From contig JAYKKT010000064.1 of assembly GCA_036023115.1 (NCBI GenBank), positions 7,882,501 through 7,946,500 of the forward strand: 64,000 bases of DNA. Direction: 5' to 3'. The position numbers and the translations under genes were made by a program. Source of the stretch: Brasenia schreberi. Lineage: Eukaryota; Streptophyta; Magnoliopsida; Nymphaeales; Cabombaceae. Below are positions 36,601 to 49,200 of this stretch, in pieces. A model generated the notes under the pieces. It saw only the letters and a list, made by a program, of their open reading frames with translations, was not told the origin of the DNA and searched no databases. The first letter of the stretch is position 1. Each line of letters opens with the position of its first letter.

Positions 36601-39600
36601 GAAAACCGACTCTTAGGGAGCTTGAGAAATCCAAAAGGAGAGAGGAAACTCGTGGAAAATCACGGGTTTCTCTCGGGCCGGGACCCTTTATAAGGGTCTC
36701 AGGGCATATCGCCCGCATCGTGGAATAGTCAATATAAAACTTTTAACCTAAAACAAGTTGGACCAGTCCTTATATAGTGGAATAGTCAATATGAAAAAGA
36801 CCAAAATGTCCTTAGTACTATAAAAAATTACAATAATATCAAAATATCAAAAATTACATAACTAACACTAAAGCAACATATACAAGTAGATTCTTCAACA
36901 TAGCATTGTGTTTCTATACTCTAGTATTCCCTTAGCTTCATTATAAGAATTGGGTTTTTGAACTTGTTGAATAGCAATAATGAGATTTATTATTTGAGGT
37001 TCAAAGGTTTTCATAGGACACAAATCTTTGTGGGAGTTTTGAGGTTCTGGAGGGCATGCTTACATTTTCTTGTTTTCTAGTTCTTCAAGTATAGAATACA
37101 AAAAAAGGATTAGTCTCTCTAGTCTCTTCGTTTTCTCCTATTTTTATATTGGTGTACTCATCTTATTGTTTAGGATCTATGGTTTCTTCATTTCACTATC
37201 TTCAATATCACTATCATCTTTTTTATTTATAACATCATTGAGAAAAATATATTTTTTGCATCTTCACAGTTAGAGTCATAATAGTAGTCATTTTCTACAA
37301 ACTTCACATCTCTAGACATGTATAGTTTGTCTTCTTTTGAATCAAAACACCTATAATCCTTTTTGTCAATTCCATAACCTAGAAAGCCACACTCTATGGC
37401 ATTAAGTGACAACTTATCATTCTTCTCCATACAGACAAAATATCTATACCCAAAAACTCTCAATCTTTCATAATTCGGGTTAAGTCCAAACAATTTTTCA
37501 AAGAAAAGAATATCATTTAGTTGGGAGGAAGGCATCCTATTTATTAGGTATATAGCGGTTTGGGTAGTTTTCACTCATAAGTATTTCAGTATTTTACTAG
37601 CAATCAAAAGAGTTCTAATGGTTTCTATAATATGTTTATGTTTTTGTTCGACCAAACCATTTTATTATGGAGTTTTCGTGCAAGATTTTTGACGCAAAAT
37701 TTGATATATACTCCCCACCAGAATCTGATCTCAAAATTTTAAGTGTTGTGTTGAATTAATTTCTAATCATATTATAAAATATGAAAAAGTTTCTAAAGAC
37801 TTTGGATTTATGTTTCAAAATATCCATGTATATCTACTAAAATCATCCATGAAAGTCACATTGTATCCTACTACTTTAGATACGATGGGAGTCAGTCCCC
37901 AAGCATCGAAGTGCAACAACTCAAAAAGTTTATTTGCAATAAAATTTATTTCACCAAAGGGTAAACAATACAACTTTATAAGAATACACTCTTTGCAAAC
38001 AAAATCTTTAACTTTATTTTTATTCAACAATAGTTACACAACTCCGCCCATGTTAGGGATCACCGTTCCATTGCCGGTCCAAAGCCCGGATAAAGGAGGA
38101 GGGTTATGTTAGGCTTCTGACAGCTAGCGTAAAACTTCGTCGGATTTTTATAACATGGATTAAAAAAATTATGAGCATTGCATTGGGGCGTTCCCGCCTA
38201 GTGACGTGTTGCAGAGCCCGAATGTAATAATAAGTAAGCAAGGGTCACTACATTTTAGCCCGAATGTAGTGAATCAATTGCTGAGAGGGTTCCCACATCA
38301 TGGACGGGTGTGGGTTAATAAGTTAGTCTCGCTACAATGTCGTCCGAATATAGTGAATAATTTTCAGAGAGGGTCTCCGCATTTTGAATATGGACGGATG
38401 CGGGTGGTTAAAAAAGCTAGTCCTAGATAATAAGATTCGTATTGGTTCTTGAAATATCAAAACATTATCCGGTAAGTTAATGAAGGTGGTAGATTTTATG
38501 ATTCGGAAAAAGATTCATATTCTATGTTTAGAAGAGGCAAAATGGGTTGGAGAAAAAGCAACGGAGATAGAGGATAAAGGTTTTAAATTATGGTACTCAG
38601 GTAAAGAAAAGGCTCGAAACCGAGTTGGTATTATCATAAATAAAGATTTAAAGGATTGTGTAGTATACATACAACGATATGGTGACCGAATTAGACGTTG
38701 AAATTAGTGTTAGGAGTATAGTTTGTGCTTACGCACCCCGAGTAGGACTAGAAGATAGTATAAAGACAGCTTTTTGGGAAGAGTTAGATAAGATGATTCA
38801 AAATATTCCACAAAGGGAGATGATTTGTTTAAGAGGAGACTTAAATGGACATGTCGGTAAAGACGCATTAGGATATCAAGGGATTCATGGAAACTTTGGT
38901 TTTGGGGATATAAATGAGGAAGGTAGGGAGATTTTAAATTTTGCTATGGCATTTGATCTCTTTATAGTCAATACAATCTTCAAAAGACGAGATGTACATT
39001 TAATTACTTATAAGAGTGGCTTATCACAAACACAAATTGATTACTTTATTTGTATAAAAAAAGATACAGCGTGTTGTAAAGATTACAAAGTAATTCCAGG
39101 AGAAAGCTTAACCACCCAACATCGACCTTTAGTTATGGATTTACAAATAAAAAAATGGACAAAGAAGAAAAGAGTGCATCGAGTTATTCGGACTAAATGG
39201 TGGAACCTCAAAAGGAGATGTTTGAAATTATGTTGGTACATCCTGTGATATGTGGAACAATATGGTTATACATATTAGGAAAGTGGCGAAAGATGTGTTA
39301 GGTGTATCTAAGGGAGGTGTACCGGCACAAAAAGAAGCTTGGTGGTTGAGTAAAGTAGTGTAAAATAAAATCAAGGCAAAGAGAGTATGTTATAAATTAC
39401 ATTATGCTAAGAAAACTAGTGAAACTTTAGAGCTTTATAAGAAAGCAAAGAAGGAAGCGAAAAAGGCCGTGAGTGAAGCAAAAGCTAAAATTTGGGAGGA
39501 TTTATATAAAAAACTCAACTCAAAAGAGGGTGAAAGAGATATTTTTAGGATAGCTAGGCCTAGAGATAAGAAAACTAAAGATCTTAGTTATGTTAGATGC

Positions 39601-42600
39601 ATCAAAGACGAGGATGAAAAAGTTCTAGTGGCAAATGATGATATAAGAAATAGATGGAAATATAAGCTTTTTAATGAAAATAAAGATGTTAGTATTAGCT
39701 CAGGAGAGTTAGCGAAATCAGAAAAGTATATAAACCACAATTTCTATCGACGTAATCAAAAGAATGAAGTCAAAGAGGCTTTTAAACATATGAAGGGTGG
39801 TAAATCGGTAGGACCATATAATATTCCTATAAAAGTTTGGAAAATACTAGGAGAAATAGGAATCACTTGGCCCACAAGACTATTTAATGAAATATGGAAA
39901 AACCAAAAGATGCCCGAGGAATGAAGAGCAAGTACACTTACACCCATATATAAGAACAAGGGAGACATTCAAAATTATGCGAATTATCGAGTTATCAAGT
40001 TAATGAGCCAAACTATGAAATTATGGGAAAGAATTATCTAACGTAGGTTAAGACAAGTATCGAGTACAACAGAGAACCAATTTGATTTAATGCCTGATAG
40101 ATCTACTGTTGAAGCGATTCACCTTTTGAGACGTCTTATGGAATATTTTAGAGCAAAAAAGAAGACCTTGACATGATATTTATTGATATAGAAAAAGCTT
40201 ATGATAGGGTATCGAGGGAGGTTGTTTGGAGAACTTTGGAAAAAGGAGGTATCCCATTGGCATGCATTAACCTTATAAGAGACATGTACGATGGTGCAAT
40301 AACATGTGTGAGGACTCATGAAGGAATGATAGACCTCTTTGAAGTTAATATTGGGTTACATCAAGGATCAACTTTAAGTCCATACTTATTTATAATGGTG
40401 ATTGATGAGTTAAGAAAAATATTCAAGATGAAGTACCTTGGTGTATGTTATTTGCTGATGACATTGTATTAGTGGAGGAGTCTAAGGAAAAAGTTAATAG
40501 AAAAATAGAACTATGGAGAGAAACATTAGAAAGCAAAGGCCTCCGACTTAGTAGAACAAAGACATAATATATGGAATGTAAGTTTGATCATTTGGTTACC
40601 TCAAAGGACATAGAAACTAAAATTGGCACACAATGCATCTCCAAAAGGAAAGTTTTAAATACCTAGGTTCTATTTTTCATGAGATGTTATGCGTAGAATT
40701 AATGCTGGTTGGTGAAAATTTAGAGGAGCATCAGGTATTCTTTGTGATAAGAAGATACCATTAAAGTTAAAAGTTAAATATTATAGAGCAACAATTAGGC
40801 CTGCCATGTTTTATGGTTTTGAGTGTTTGACAGTTAATCATCAACATGTATAAAAGATGTCTGTGACAGAAATAAAGATGTTGAGATGGATGAGTGGTCA
40901 TACAAGAAAAGACCGTGTACATAATGAGGTTATTAGAAAAAAATTTGGAGTGATACCAATGGAGGATAAAGTGAGAGAATATCGTTTAAGATGGTTTGAA
41001 CATATAGAAAGAAGATCAAAAGAAGAACCTGTAAGAAGGTATGAAAAACTAAATTTGGAAAGTATTAAAAGATGTAGAGGACGGCCAAAAAAGTGTTGGA
41101 AAGTAACAATAAAGAATGATCTAGCTATTTGTGAGTTAACTGCTAACATGGCACACGATAGAGATCTGTGGAAACAAAGAACCCATGTAGTTGACCCCGT
41201 CTAGTATGGGAAAAGGCTTAGTTGTTGTTGTTGTTGTAATGGTTACACAATTTGTTCATAGCTAAGTTACCTAATATTTTGTGCCAAAGAGTTGGATCAT
41301 GAATCACACCACAATTTTCAAAATGTAGGACAACAAAAATTTACATTTTGTATAATCTATTTTCTCTATGACCTCGTCCAATTACCTTCTTCGATAGGTG
41401 ATCCTCTGTTAAACAATTTTTGGATGAAAAAGTGACTATACAACCGTTATCACAAATTTTAGCAATAGAAAGTACATTAAGATTGAGTTTTTATACAAAA
41501 TTCACATTGAGAACTTTGAAATTCTTATTTTCAAAACTTCTAATTTCCTCTAGTTGAAATCTTGTGGTAAAAACATGCTTACTTGAACTCTTTTTGCAAG
41601 TGTTTTTCAAAATTCATTTTTTGTGTCATGTAAAAGGATGCACTCGAATGTAAAAACTAAGACAGACCTTGGGTAAAGGTTGATAGCACGTTGCTAGTCT
41701 TTCCTTTGAGTATCTCTTATTGTATGCCTTGATGTTAGAAGGTGGCGCACCTCCCTCTTTGATCTCCAAGACAGCCACATTGCCGTATATCCTCATGAAG
41801 AGTGGGCAATTGGTCTTGATGTGCCAATTCTCTTTGTAATAGTTGCAAATGGTACTTTTGTTGGGCCAAGAGGTTGTGGGTCTCATATAGTGCTTGGCTT
41901 GCCCCTTCAATATTTTTGACATGTGGAGGCATGTATGACTTTAGATTGGCCCCCAACGGCCTCCTTGGAAGTATTTAGAACTTTTAATATAGTTTCTTCC
42001 ATACCTAGATCGGCAAGAAATTCACCCCCTAGGGTCTCGGTTTTTTATTTATTAAAGTGGATATAATATTTTGAAAGCCCTCTCTAAGACCCTATATAAA
42101 TAAGAAAAATTATTGATTTGACCTGATACTCTTTCATTTAATATTTTTTTCTTATGTTGTCAAATGCATGCATATTTAATCTATATCCGCTCTAAGCACT
42201 CATAGCAAACCTCAAGTGTCTAAGTGGCATGTTTAAGTGTTTTTTTTATCCTCCAAGAGGATATATGCTGTGTAGCCCACCTGTGTGGTCTCCATAGTAG
42301 CACTGTGTCTAGGGCGGTTATCTAAACCCTCCTGCACCTTTTTTTCATTGTCATCATCATCGTCTCTCTCTTTTTGTCTGTTGTTTTATTAGAAGTTCTG
42401 TAAGCTTGTGCATATTTGTTGTTCGAAATTTCTATATACCGCTAGAATTTTTTTAACTCTTCCACACTCTAGGAGCTAGATGCTGTCTAACTTGAGTAGC
42501 AACTGTGTGATACTTTTAGGTTTCATAAGATACTTATAGTTACTAAATCAATAAAGTTTCGTAATGATGCTTGGATTTGCATATTTATGGATTGAATTGA

Positions 42601-45600
42601 TTCATGTTTCATGGAATTAACACTGGTATAATCACTATTGGCAACAACATAAGCCTTTCTGCCTTCAGAAGTTTAGCTTTCTTCCAAAAGGAAAAATTGT
42701 TACAAGAGTAATGCAAATATCAGCAACATAATTTCTTATTTTCTTTTCTATTTTTGTCATTCATGTTCATCTTCTATTTGGTTTAGCAAGTTAGGGTTAG
42801 GGAGCCCTGCCCCCTACCAGTAACAGTGCTTTCTGTTCGAGTCATTTTCTTTCTCCAGTAGATCTTTTGCAGTCGTCTCCTCCCAACCTATATTTTCAGT
42901 AAGGTTACCCTGATTTCCTGCTTCAAATACTTAAAGTCCATTTGAACCTCTTTAGTTATTCTTCCAATCACCTGGTGCTCTTTTTGCTTGCTTTGTGTTG
43001 CTTTCTTTTTACTAGTCAGCCCCTGCTTCCTTTTAATACTGAAAAGGGGGAGAGGGAGGGAAGAGTGCAGCATCAGGTTCGAACAACGACACTGAATTCA
43101 CTGGTGCAAATTGGCATATCTTGTAATATTCCATTTGGGGGACATGTTACTTAGGTGGCATCGATTGAATAGATCAAGAGATAGTGCTTGCAAACTAGGG
43201 GCATCTTCAGAAGGGCAAAACTGTTGAGCATATAGCGGCAAAATTTTGCCCTTTGGAATTGTGTTTCTATGTCAGTATGGATTCCAACTGCGGGTCTTTC
43301 CAGTTATTCCTGAGAAGGCGAGGAGGGCAAAACTGTTGACCATATAGCTGCAAAACTTTTTGTGTCATGCAAAATTTTGCCCTTTGGTCATGTGGCTGTT
43401 TAGAGCTCGTGGAATAGTTTTCATAACATCAGAGCGTGGTGCAAATGGAAGCAATGGATCCTTTCACATCAAGATCAACCTTGAGTATGGGGGTTCAGGA
43501 TTGCATGACACAAAAAGTTCAAGTGGACATATGCCGAGTGACATGTAGAGAATGTGATTCACTAAGAAGTGACTTATGCAGAGTGATATGTAGAGAGGGT
43601 GATTCATTAAGAAGTGAGAAATAAAGAGAGGGAGAGGGGAGTCAACTCATATTACTTCTTTAACTTTCATAATATTAGGTTACTTAAGAATGAAAAGATC
43701 AGTCCTTGCAAGTGGGTTATAACTTCATAGTCCTTACAAGTGGGTTTTTCAAAGATAAAATGTATACATAATTAATAGACTATCATAATTCATAAATCTC
43801 CGTATTGCTCCCCTAAGTTGTGGGCGAAGATATCTATCCTCCAACTTGCTTGAGATCTCTTAATGTCTGCCTTCATTGACAGATTTTGTGAGTATTCTGT
43901 TAATTGATGCGGTGTTGTCAGATGAAAGATTTAAAACTTTTGATCTTGACGATAAATTAGATGTGAAACATTATAGATAGGAATGATGCAGGAAGCACAC
44001 GGTGCCACAATGGTTAACATGCATTTCATTGTGTCCATGCTCATGTGAAACATGTTCAGTGGATCCATGTTAACAAGGCATGGAAGTTCATATAATTTGT
44101 CTGCATATTTTCCTTACGTTGTGCAGGTGGGAGCTCAAATACATTACTGATTGTGAACATCTGTCCTAATCGCTTGACCATATCAGAAACATTGTCATCA
44201 TTGAACTTTTCTTCTAGGGCAAGGAATTCTGAGTTAACTCTAGGGAACCGAGATACTACAAAAAAATGGCGAGATACAGTATGTATTCTCTTCAGCAGCT
44301 CTCTTTCTCTTTTTAACTGCACTCTGCCTTGATTTGATGAGGTTTTATGAAGCTAGAGTTGTGACCTTGTCTTTTAGGCCAATGATTACCGCAGGGAATT
44401 ATATGAAAAGGAAAGGGAAAACAATGAATTAAAGCAAGAGATTTTGAACCTAAAGAAAGCAGTTAATGAGGCCAATGATCAATGTCTTCTACTATTCAAT
44501 GAAGTACAAAAAGCATGGAAAGTATCAGATGCCTTTCAAACAGATCTAAGGGTTTGTTTAATTTGCTGTTCTTCATCTGTTTTCCTTCTCGGTTTACTAA
44601 ACCAAAACTTTCTCCTGGTTTTTCTGGGACATGTTGTCCATATTTTTGTAACGTCAATGTAATGCTGGCAGGGAGATAATGTTATGCTTGAAGATAACCT
44701 GAAAATTGAGAAAGAGCAAAATTCTCAGCTTAGGAATCAGGTTGCATATCTCTTGCAGTTGGAGCAAGATCAGAAGAAACAAATCCATGAGAAGGATGTG
44801 TTAATTCACTCTTTGCAGGTGTTGTATTCAATTGCAAAAACTTATGATTGTTAGGATGTTCTTTAATTTTATAGAAGGGTGTTGGTTATGTATTCGAGCT
44901 GTTCTATAGCTGTGGGATTCCTGGAGAGGCTTCAGTGTCAACCACTTGTAATCCTCTTGACGTTCTGCAATGCTAACTTGGTCTTTCCTGATAATTGGTG
45001 GATGTTGCAGTCATATTTATTTACTGACGTTTCTCTACCTGTAGCCACAAAGTTTTGTATATTGTCCCACTTTGAGGAAGAGCTGCAACTAGACCCATAC
45101 AAGCTGTGTTTTCCCACATGCTTACTCAAGACCTGGAACATCAATACTGGTTACTGACTGTCCTAAGTCTTGGCTAATACTAGAGCAGCTTGTATTGTTA
45201 AATTAAATAATGATGGGGATTGCTGTTCAATTTCCTTGGTGGTATCCATTTTTGAATTGTTTATGGATTTGATTCAAGGAATGAACTTTTTTCTTAAACA
45301 AGTTCTGTTTTCAGGTGTTGTTATCTGTCGCTGATTCCGCTGTCTAAATTAAAATATTTACAACAGTTAAAGAAATCCCTCAAGGGGAGTGTAATGGTCG
45401 GGTATCCTTCTGTTCCTAAATTAGGGACGTTTACTAAATTTTCTCTTTTATCCTACAAAATAAATTTAAGATATAACTTTTCTTCTGGCAACAAGTGTAG
45501 CCTGAGTTGTTCATGTAGTCTAAGTTAAATAATTTACAAAAAATGGACTAAAGTGTGCCTGTTGTTAGTTATTAAAACTACAAGTGAACCTTATTCTGTA

Positions 45601-46267
45601 ATCTTGTTAATAATAATGCAAATGGGATGACAGAACCAATAAAGTTGTTGCAGATATTAGGATAGGGTATCTTGGAGTAGATAGCATTCTTCAAATGCAT
45701 TCTTTTTCCAGAAAGTCATACTTCAAGATGTGTAATTTTGCTTGTGTGAAACAGCTTTCCTGACAGCCCCTTTTGTTTAGGACAAAATTAAGAATATTGA
45801 GTCCCAACGTGAAGATGCACTTCAGAACAGTTGCTCAAGGCTCGCTATTGGTTCTGAATTTGAACCAGGGGCCTTATCGACATCCAAAGATGCAAAAGGG
45901 ATCACAGATCAGTCAGAAATTACTAGAAAGCTTGAGGAAGAACTATCAAAAAGGGATGACCTTATAGAGGTACATACTTGTCCTGCTAATATCTCTAAAT
46001 TCTAATTTTCTGCATTTCACAGTAATAGTTTTTGACATGTAACTTTTGGGAACGTACGTAGAAATTCATTTCATAGTGGATTACTGGATTATAACTCAAG
46101 TCTGATTCATCTATAAAGCTATTGACCAAAAAATTGCAATTTGGAATCTGAAGTTACATCTGAACAACTACACGTATAACTTTTGTTTGTTTTTGGTTGT
46201 GTACATGTGTCTGATTGCATGTAATCACCATTATGTGTCAAATTTCAATGTCAGAATATAGATCTTG

Positions 46268-46298
<31 letters not shown>

Positions 46299-49200
46299 TA
46301 TATATTATATATATATATCATTGTATATAATTATATATCGTATCTCATTATAAGATGCAGTATAATACTTTCATAACTATGATGTGTTCTGAATGCTCTT
46401 AGTAACATTCAGGGGTGTACCAATAGTATAGGGCCTTGTTATGATACTATATGATACAGCCTGCATCTAGGAAACAGGCCTGGCAAAATATTTTTGGGCT
46501 GCTTGTAAGAGTGCAAAGTAACTGAATCACTCCTTGGGCACCTGATAGCATTGAGGTGGCAATTCTGCATTGTAGAGAAGGCTTTTGCAACATTCTTCCA
46601 AAAGAAGCATTTTCACGCCATTTTAATCCTCAAGGTGGGGATTTGTTCTGAAAGCAAAGGATCTGCAATGCTAGTAATGTGAAACATGGATAATCATCTT
46701 TTTTGATAATAACTTTCATTATAACAAAGTGCTTCTTTTGCATGGCTACTGAGTAGGTTTTTCTTTTGAATGTCATCTATTAGAGCATCATGACAACACA
46801 AGGCCATATAGTTTCTATATGGGTTGCCCATACATGTAATGCAGAGATAGAGCGTACATTTCCTAGTAGTATAACAATGGAGTACTAGCCAAGAGCAAGA
46901 GGGGGAGCAACAGCTAGTTGTTATCAGATACAGAAGTTACTTCAGATACTTGAGGTAGTTATAGGTGTTGAAATGGTGCCATTCTAGATTTTGCATATAG
47001 CATAGAATTGGAAAATTAGAAGCGGATGAAGTTCATCTTCAGTCCCATCAGTGCATACAAAGAACAAATTCATAGAACCATGAATTTCATGTTTAGTAGT
47101 TACGTTCCTAGTATAAAGATCTCACAAAACAATTTAGTTTTATAACATTGAAGTTAGAGCTGAGTATGTTTTATTCTTATACTTCAGAGCTTTAGGCATT
47201 CATTTAAAAACTGCAGCTTGAGTAGATGCAAGAAATTAGGTTTTCTAAAATTGTTCTTATCAATGCTAGGGTTTAACATTTCTATCAATGTATGAACTTT
47301 TTGAATGCTTCAAAATCTAAAATTAGGTTCAAAATGCAATTGGATACAGTACCGCATGATATGTTACATAATGTGTCTAACCATTGGCCGGATTCATAAG
47401 TGTAACAATATGCTACCTACAACATGGACATAGATAACCTTGATTTGTAGTTAATGTCACAAGCAATATGGTCACATTCTGTGCTCCTGTAAAATGCAGT
47501 CCATTATCACATATTTGTTTCTTATAATTTCCTAGAGATAATTACATAGAAAATGCTGGAATAGTAGTATAGATAGCTAATAGGATGAGTAGAAATTGCA
47601 TGCTTTGTGATTAGTTGGGCCGACAGGTGTTCGGGAAAGCATTTATTTTTGTACACAAGACTGGAAAAGTTTCTGCTTCGTAATTCCTTATGTATTAAAA
47701 GAATTTGTGCTGCAGTTAAGATTCATACTTCCACGCTTTCTTAGATATTTGGTTTGTGGCGGATGAACATAATTATTTTTTCTTGTTTAAACTTACAAGT
47801 TCTTTTTTGCATACCTTGATGCCTTTTGTTTCCTGACTGATGACATTGTTCCTTGAACAGCGTTTGCATGAAGAAAATGAAAAGCTATTCGATAGACTCA
47901 CTGAAAAATCTTCATATGGTGGAGCAGCAAAGGTTAATTCTATTCTTTAGTTATCCCTGTTCTGTAACTTGTAGTTTCCTAGTATATCTCGTCAAGAAAC
48001 TTGGATTTATTTTTTAACAATTTCACATCTAGGAAATGGCTCACGCATCAATAGCCTGGTCTTTATTTGATAGTATTTGAATATCTATCTCATGATGATT
48101 TACTGTTCTGAAGGTTGGTCTCTGCTCTCTCATTGCAAAATTTTTACAGGTATCCAGTCCATTAACAAGAGGCATATCTGGGCACTCAAGCGGCAACCTC
48201 AATGGGTAAATTGGCTTGTATTTTCAGACTAAATAACTGCAGTTTTGCTCTTTGAGTAAATATTTCATCTTATAGCTTCCCTGGATTAAATTTCTTATTT
48301 TGCGTTCCGTTTGTCTAGGAGAGACAGCGGTAAAGGAGTACCAACAGATGTGGCATCATTGCGATCTGAATCTGAGAAATTTGATGGATCAGTTGTATTG
48401 GTTAAATCAGGACCTGACAACGTTAAGAGTACCCCTGCTGGCGAATATTTGACAGCTGCCCTTATGGATTTTGATCCTGACCGATTTGACAGTCTTGCCA
48501 CAGTTGCTGATGGTGCAAACAAGCTTTTGATGCTGGTATATTTTGGGAAGTAGCTCTGTAGTTCCTTCTGTAGGAGTTTTTGTTTTGTTCCTTCAAATAC
48601 CTGATTACCCCAATTAAGTCCTCAATACTTTGGGGTGAAGACTTGGTTCACTGCTCTAGTTAGTCATGTGAAGAAGTCTCACAAGAAACTGTTGTCTCGA
48701 AGCACTGTCTGGATTTATATCTACATATCTAAGACTTGCCTAATTCACGTCAAGAAGTCTCTCTCTCTCATATCTTACCTAAACAGTGATGGATGAATCC
48801 TTTCTTTTCTCTTTTATTCGGAAAATTGAACCAAAGCGAGTAATGGATACCATGCTTGTTTCTCGTGTGAGAATCCTGTATATAAGATCTTTGCTTGCTA
48901 GATCTCCTGAGTTGCGGATTTAAGGTGAACATAAAGCAGGAGAAAATGTCAAAATTGTCATCAATTGTATTGAAGCTTCGGGGGATTGATCAGGTGTCAA
49001 GAACACTCGTTCTCACTCTACTCTATCTATTATTATTACAATTTGCATAGCTTGTGGATGTGCTATCATCTTGCTTTTTGTTCTGATTTTTATCTGAGAG
49101 AACTGTTTGATCCTCATATTAGTTTCCTAATAGTAATGCACCTATTGCCACATTTGTAACAGGAAACTTGGAGACAACATGTAACTGGTGGGAAGCTCCG

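Larger units (their letters stand above)
32408..36720 (-). mobile_element. hAT element 3 with internal 1.1-kb duplication, right end lost
   Basis: Same family as element 2. It starts CAATGTTGCCTGACACGC at 32408 with the same subterminal CGTATCG motifs. A 1,110-bp segment (33101-34210) is followed by a second, diverged copy starting at 34211. The two are joined at the shared tetramer GCAT. The right end stops inside the subterminal region at about 36720, without the terminal repeat or target duplication. Confidence 0.88.
38029..41250 (+). mobile_element. Full-length RTE-type LINE with 13-bp TSD
   Basis: Bounded by AATAGTTACACAA (38029-38041) and AATGGTTACACAA (41238-41250), one mismatch; the element proper is 38042-41237 (3,196 bp) and ends in a (TTG)n tail. 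The + strand encodes an apurinic endonuclease, then reverse transcriptase, then the RTE C-terminal region, in several frames. Length and order fit a complete plant RTE element. It sits in copia element E. Confidence 0.95.

Noticed and set aside
38206..38430. 74-codon frame at the LINE 5' end as an ORF1
   Set aside because: Falls in the repeated leader sequence of the RTE family and does not resemble a LINE ORF1; RTE elements often have a single main frame.
46410..47390. A full hAT copy in intron 13
   Set aside because: Only isolated GATAC-type motifs at the edges; no terminal repeats, no target duplication and no coding remnant could be shown.
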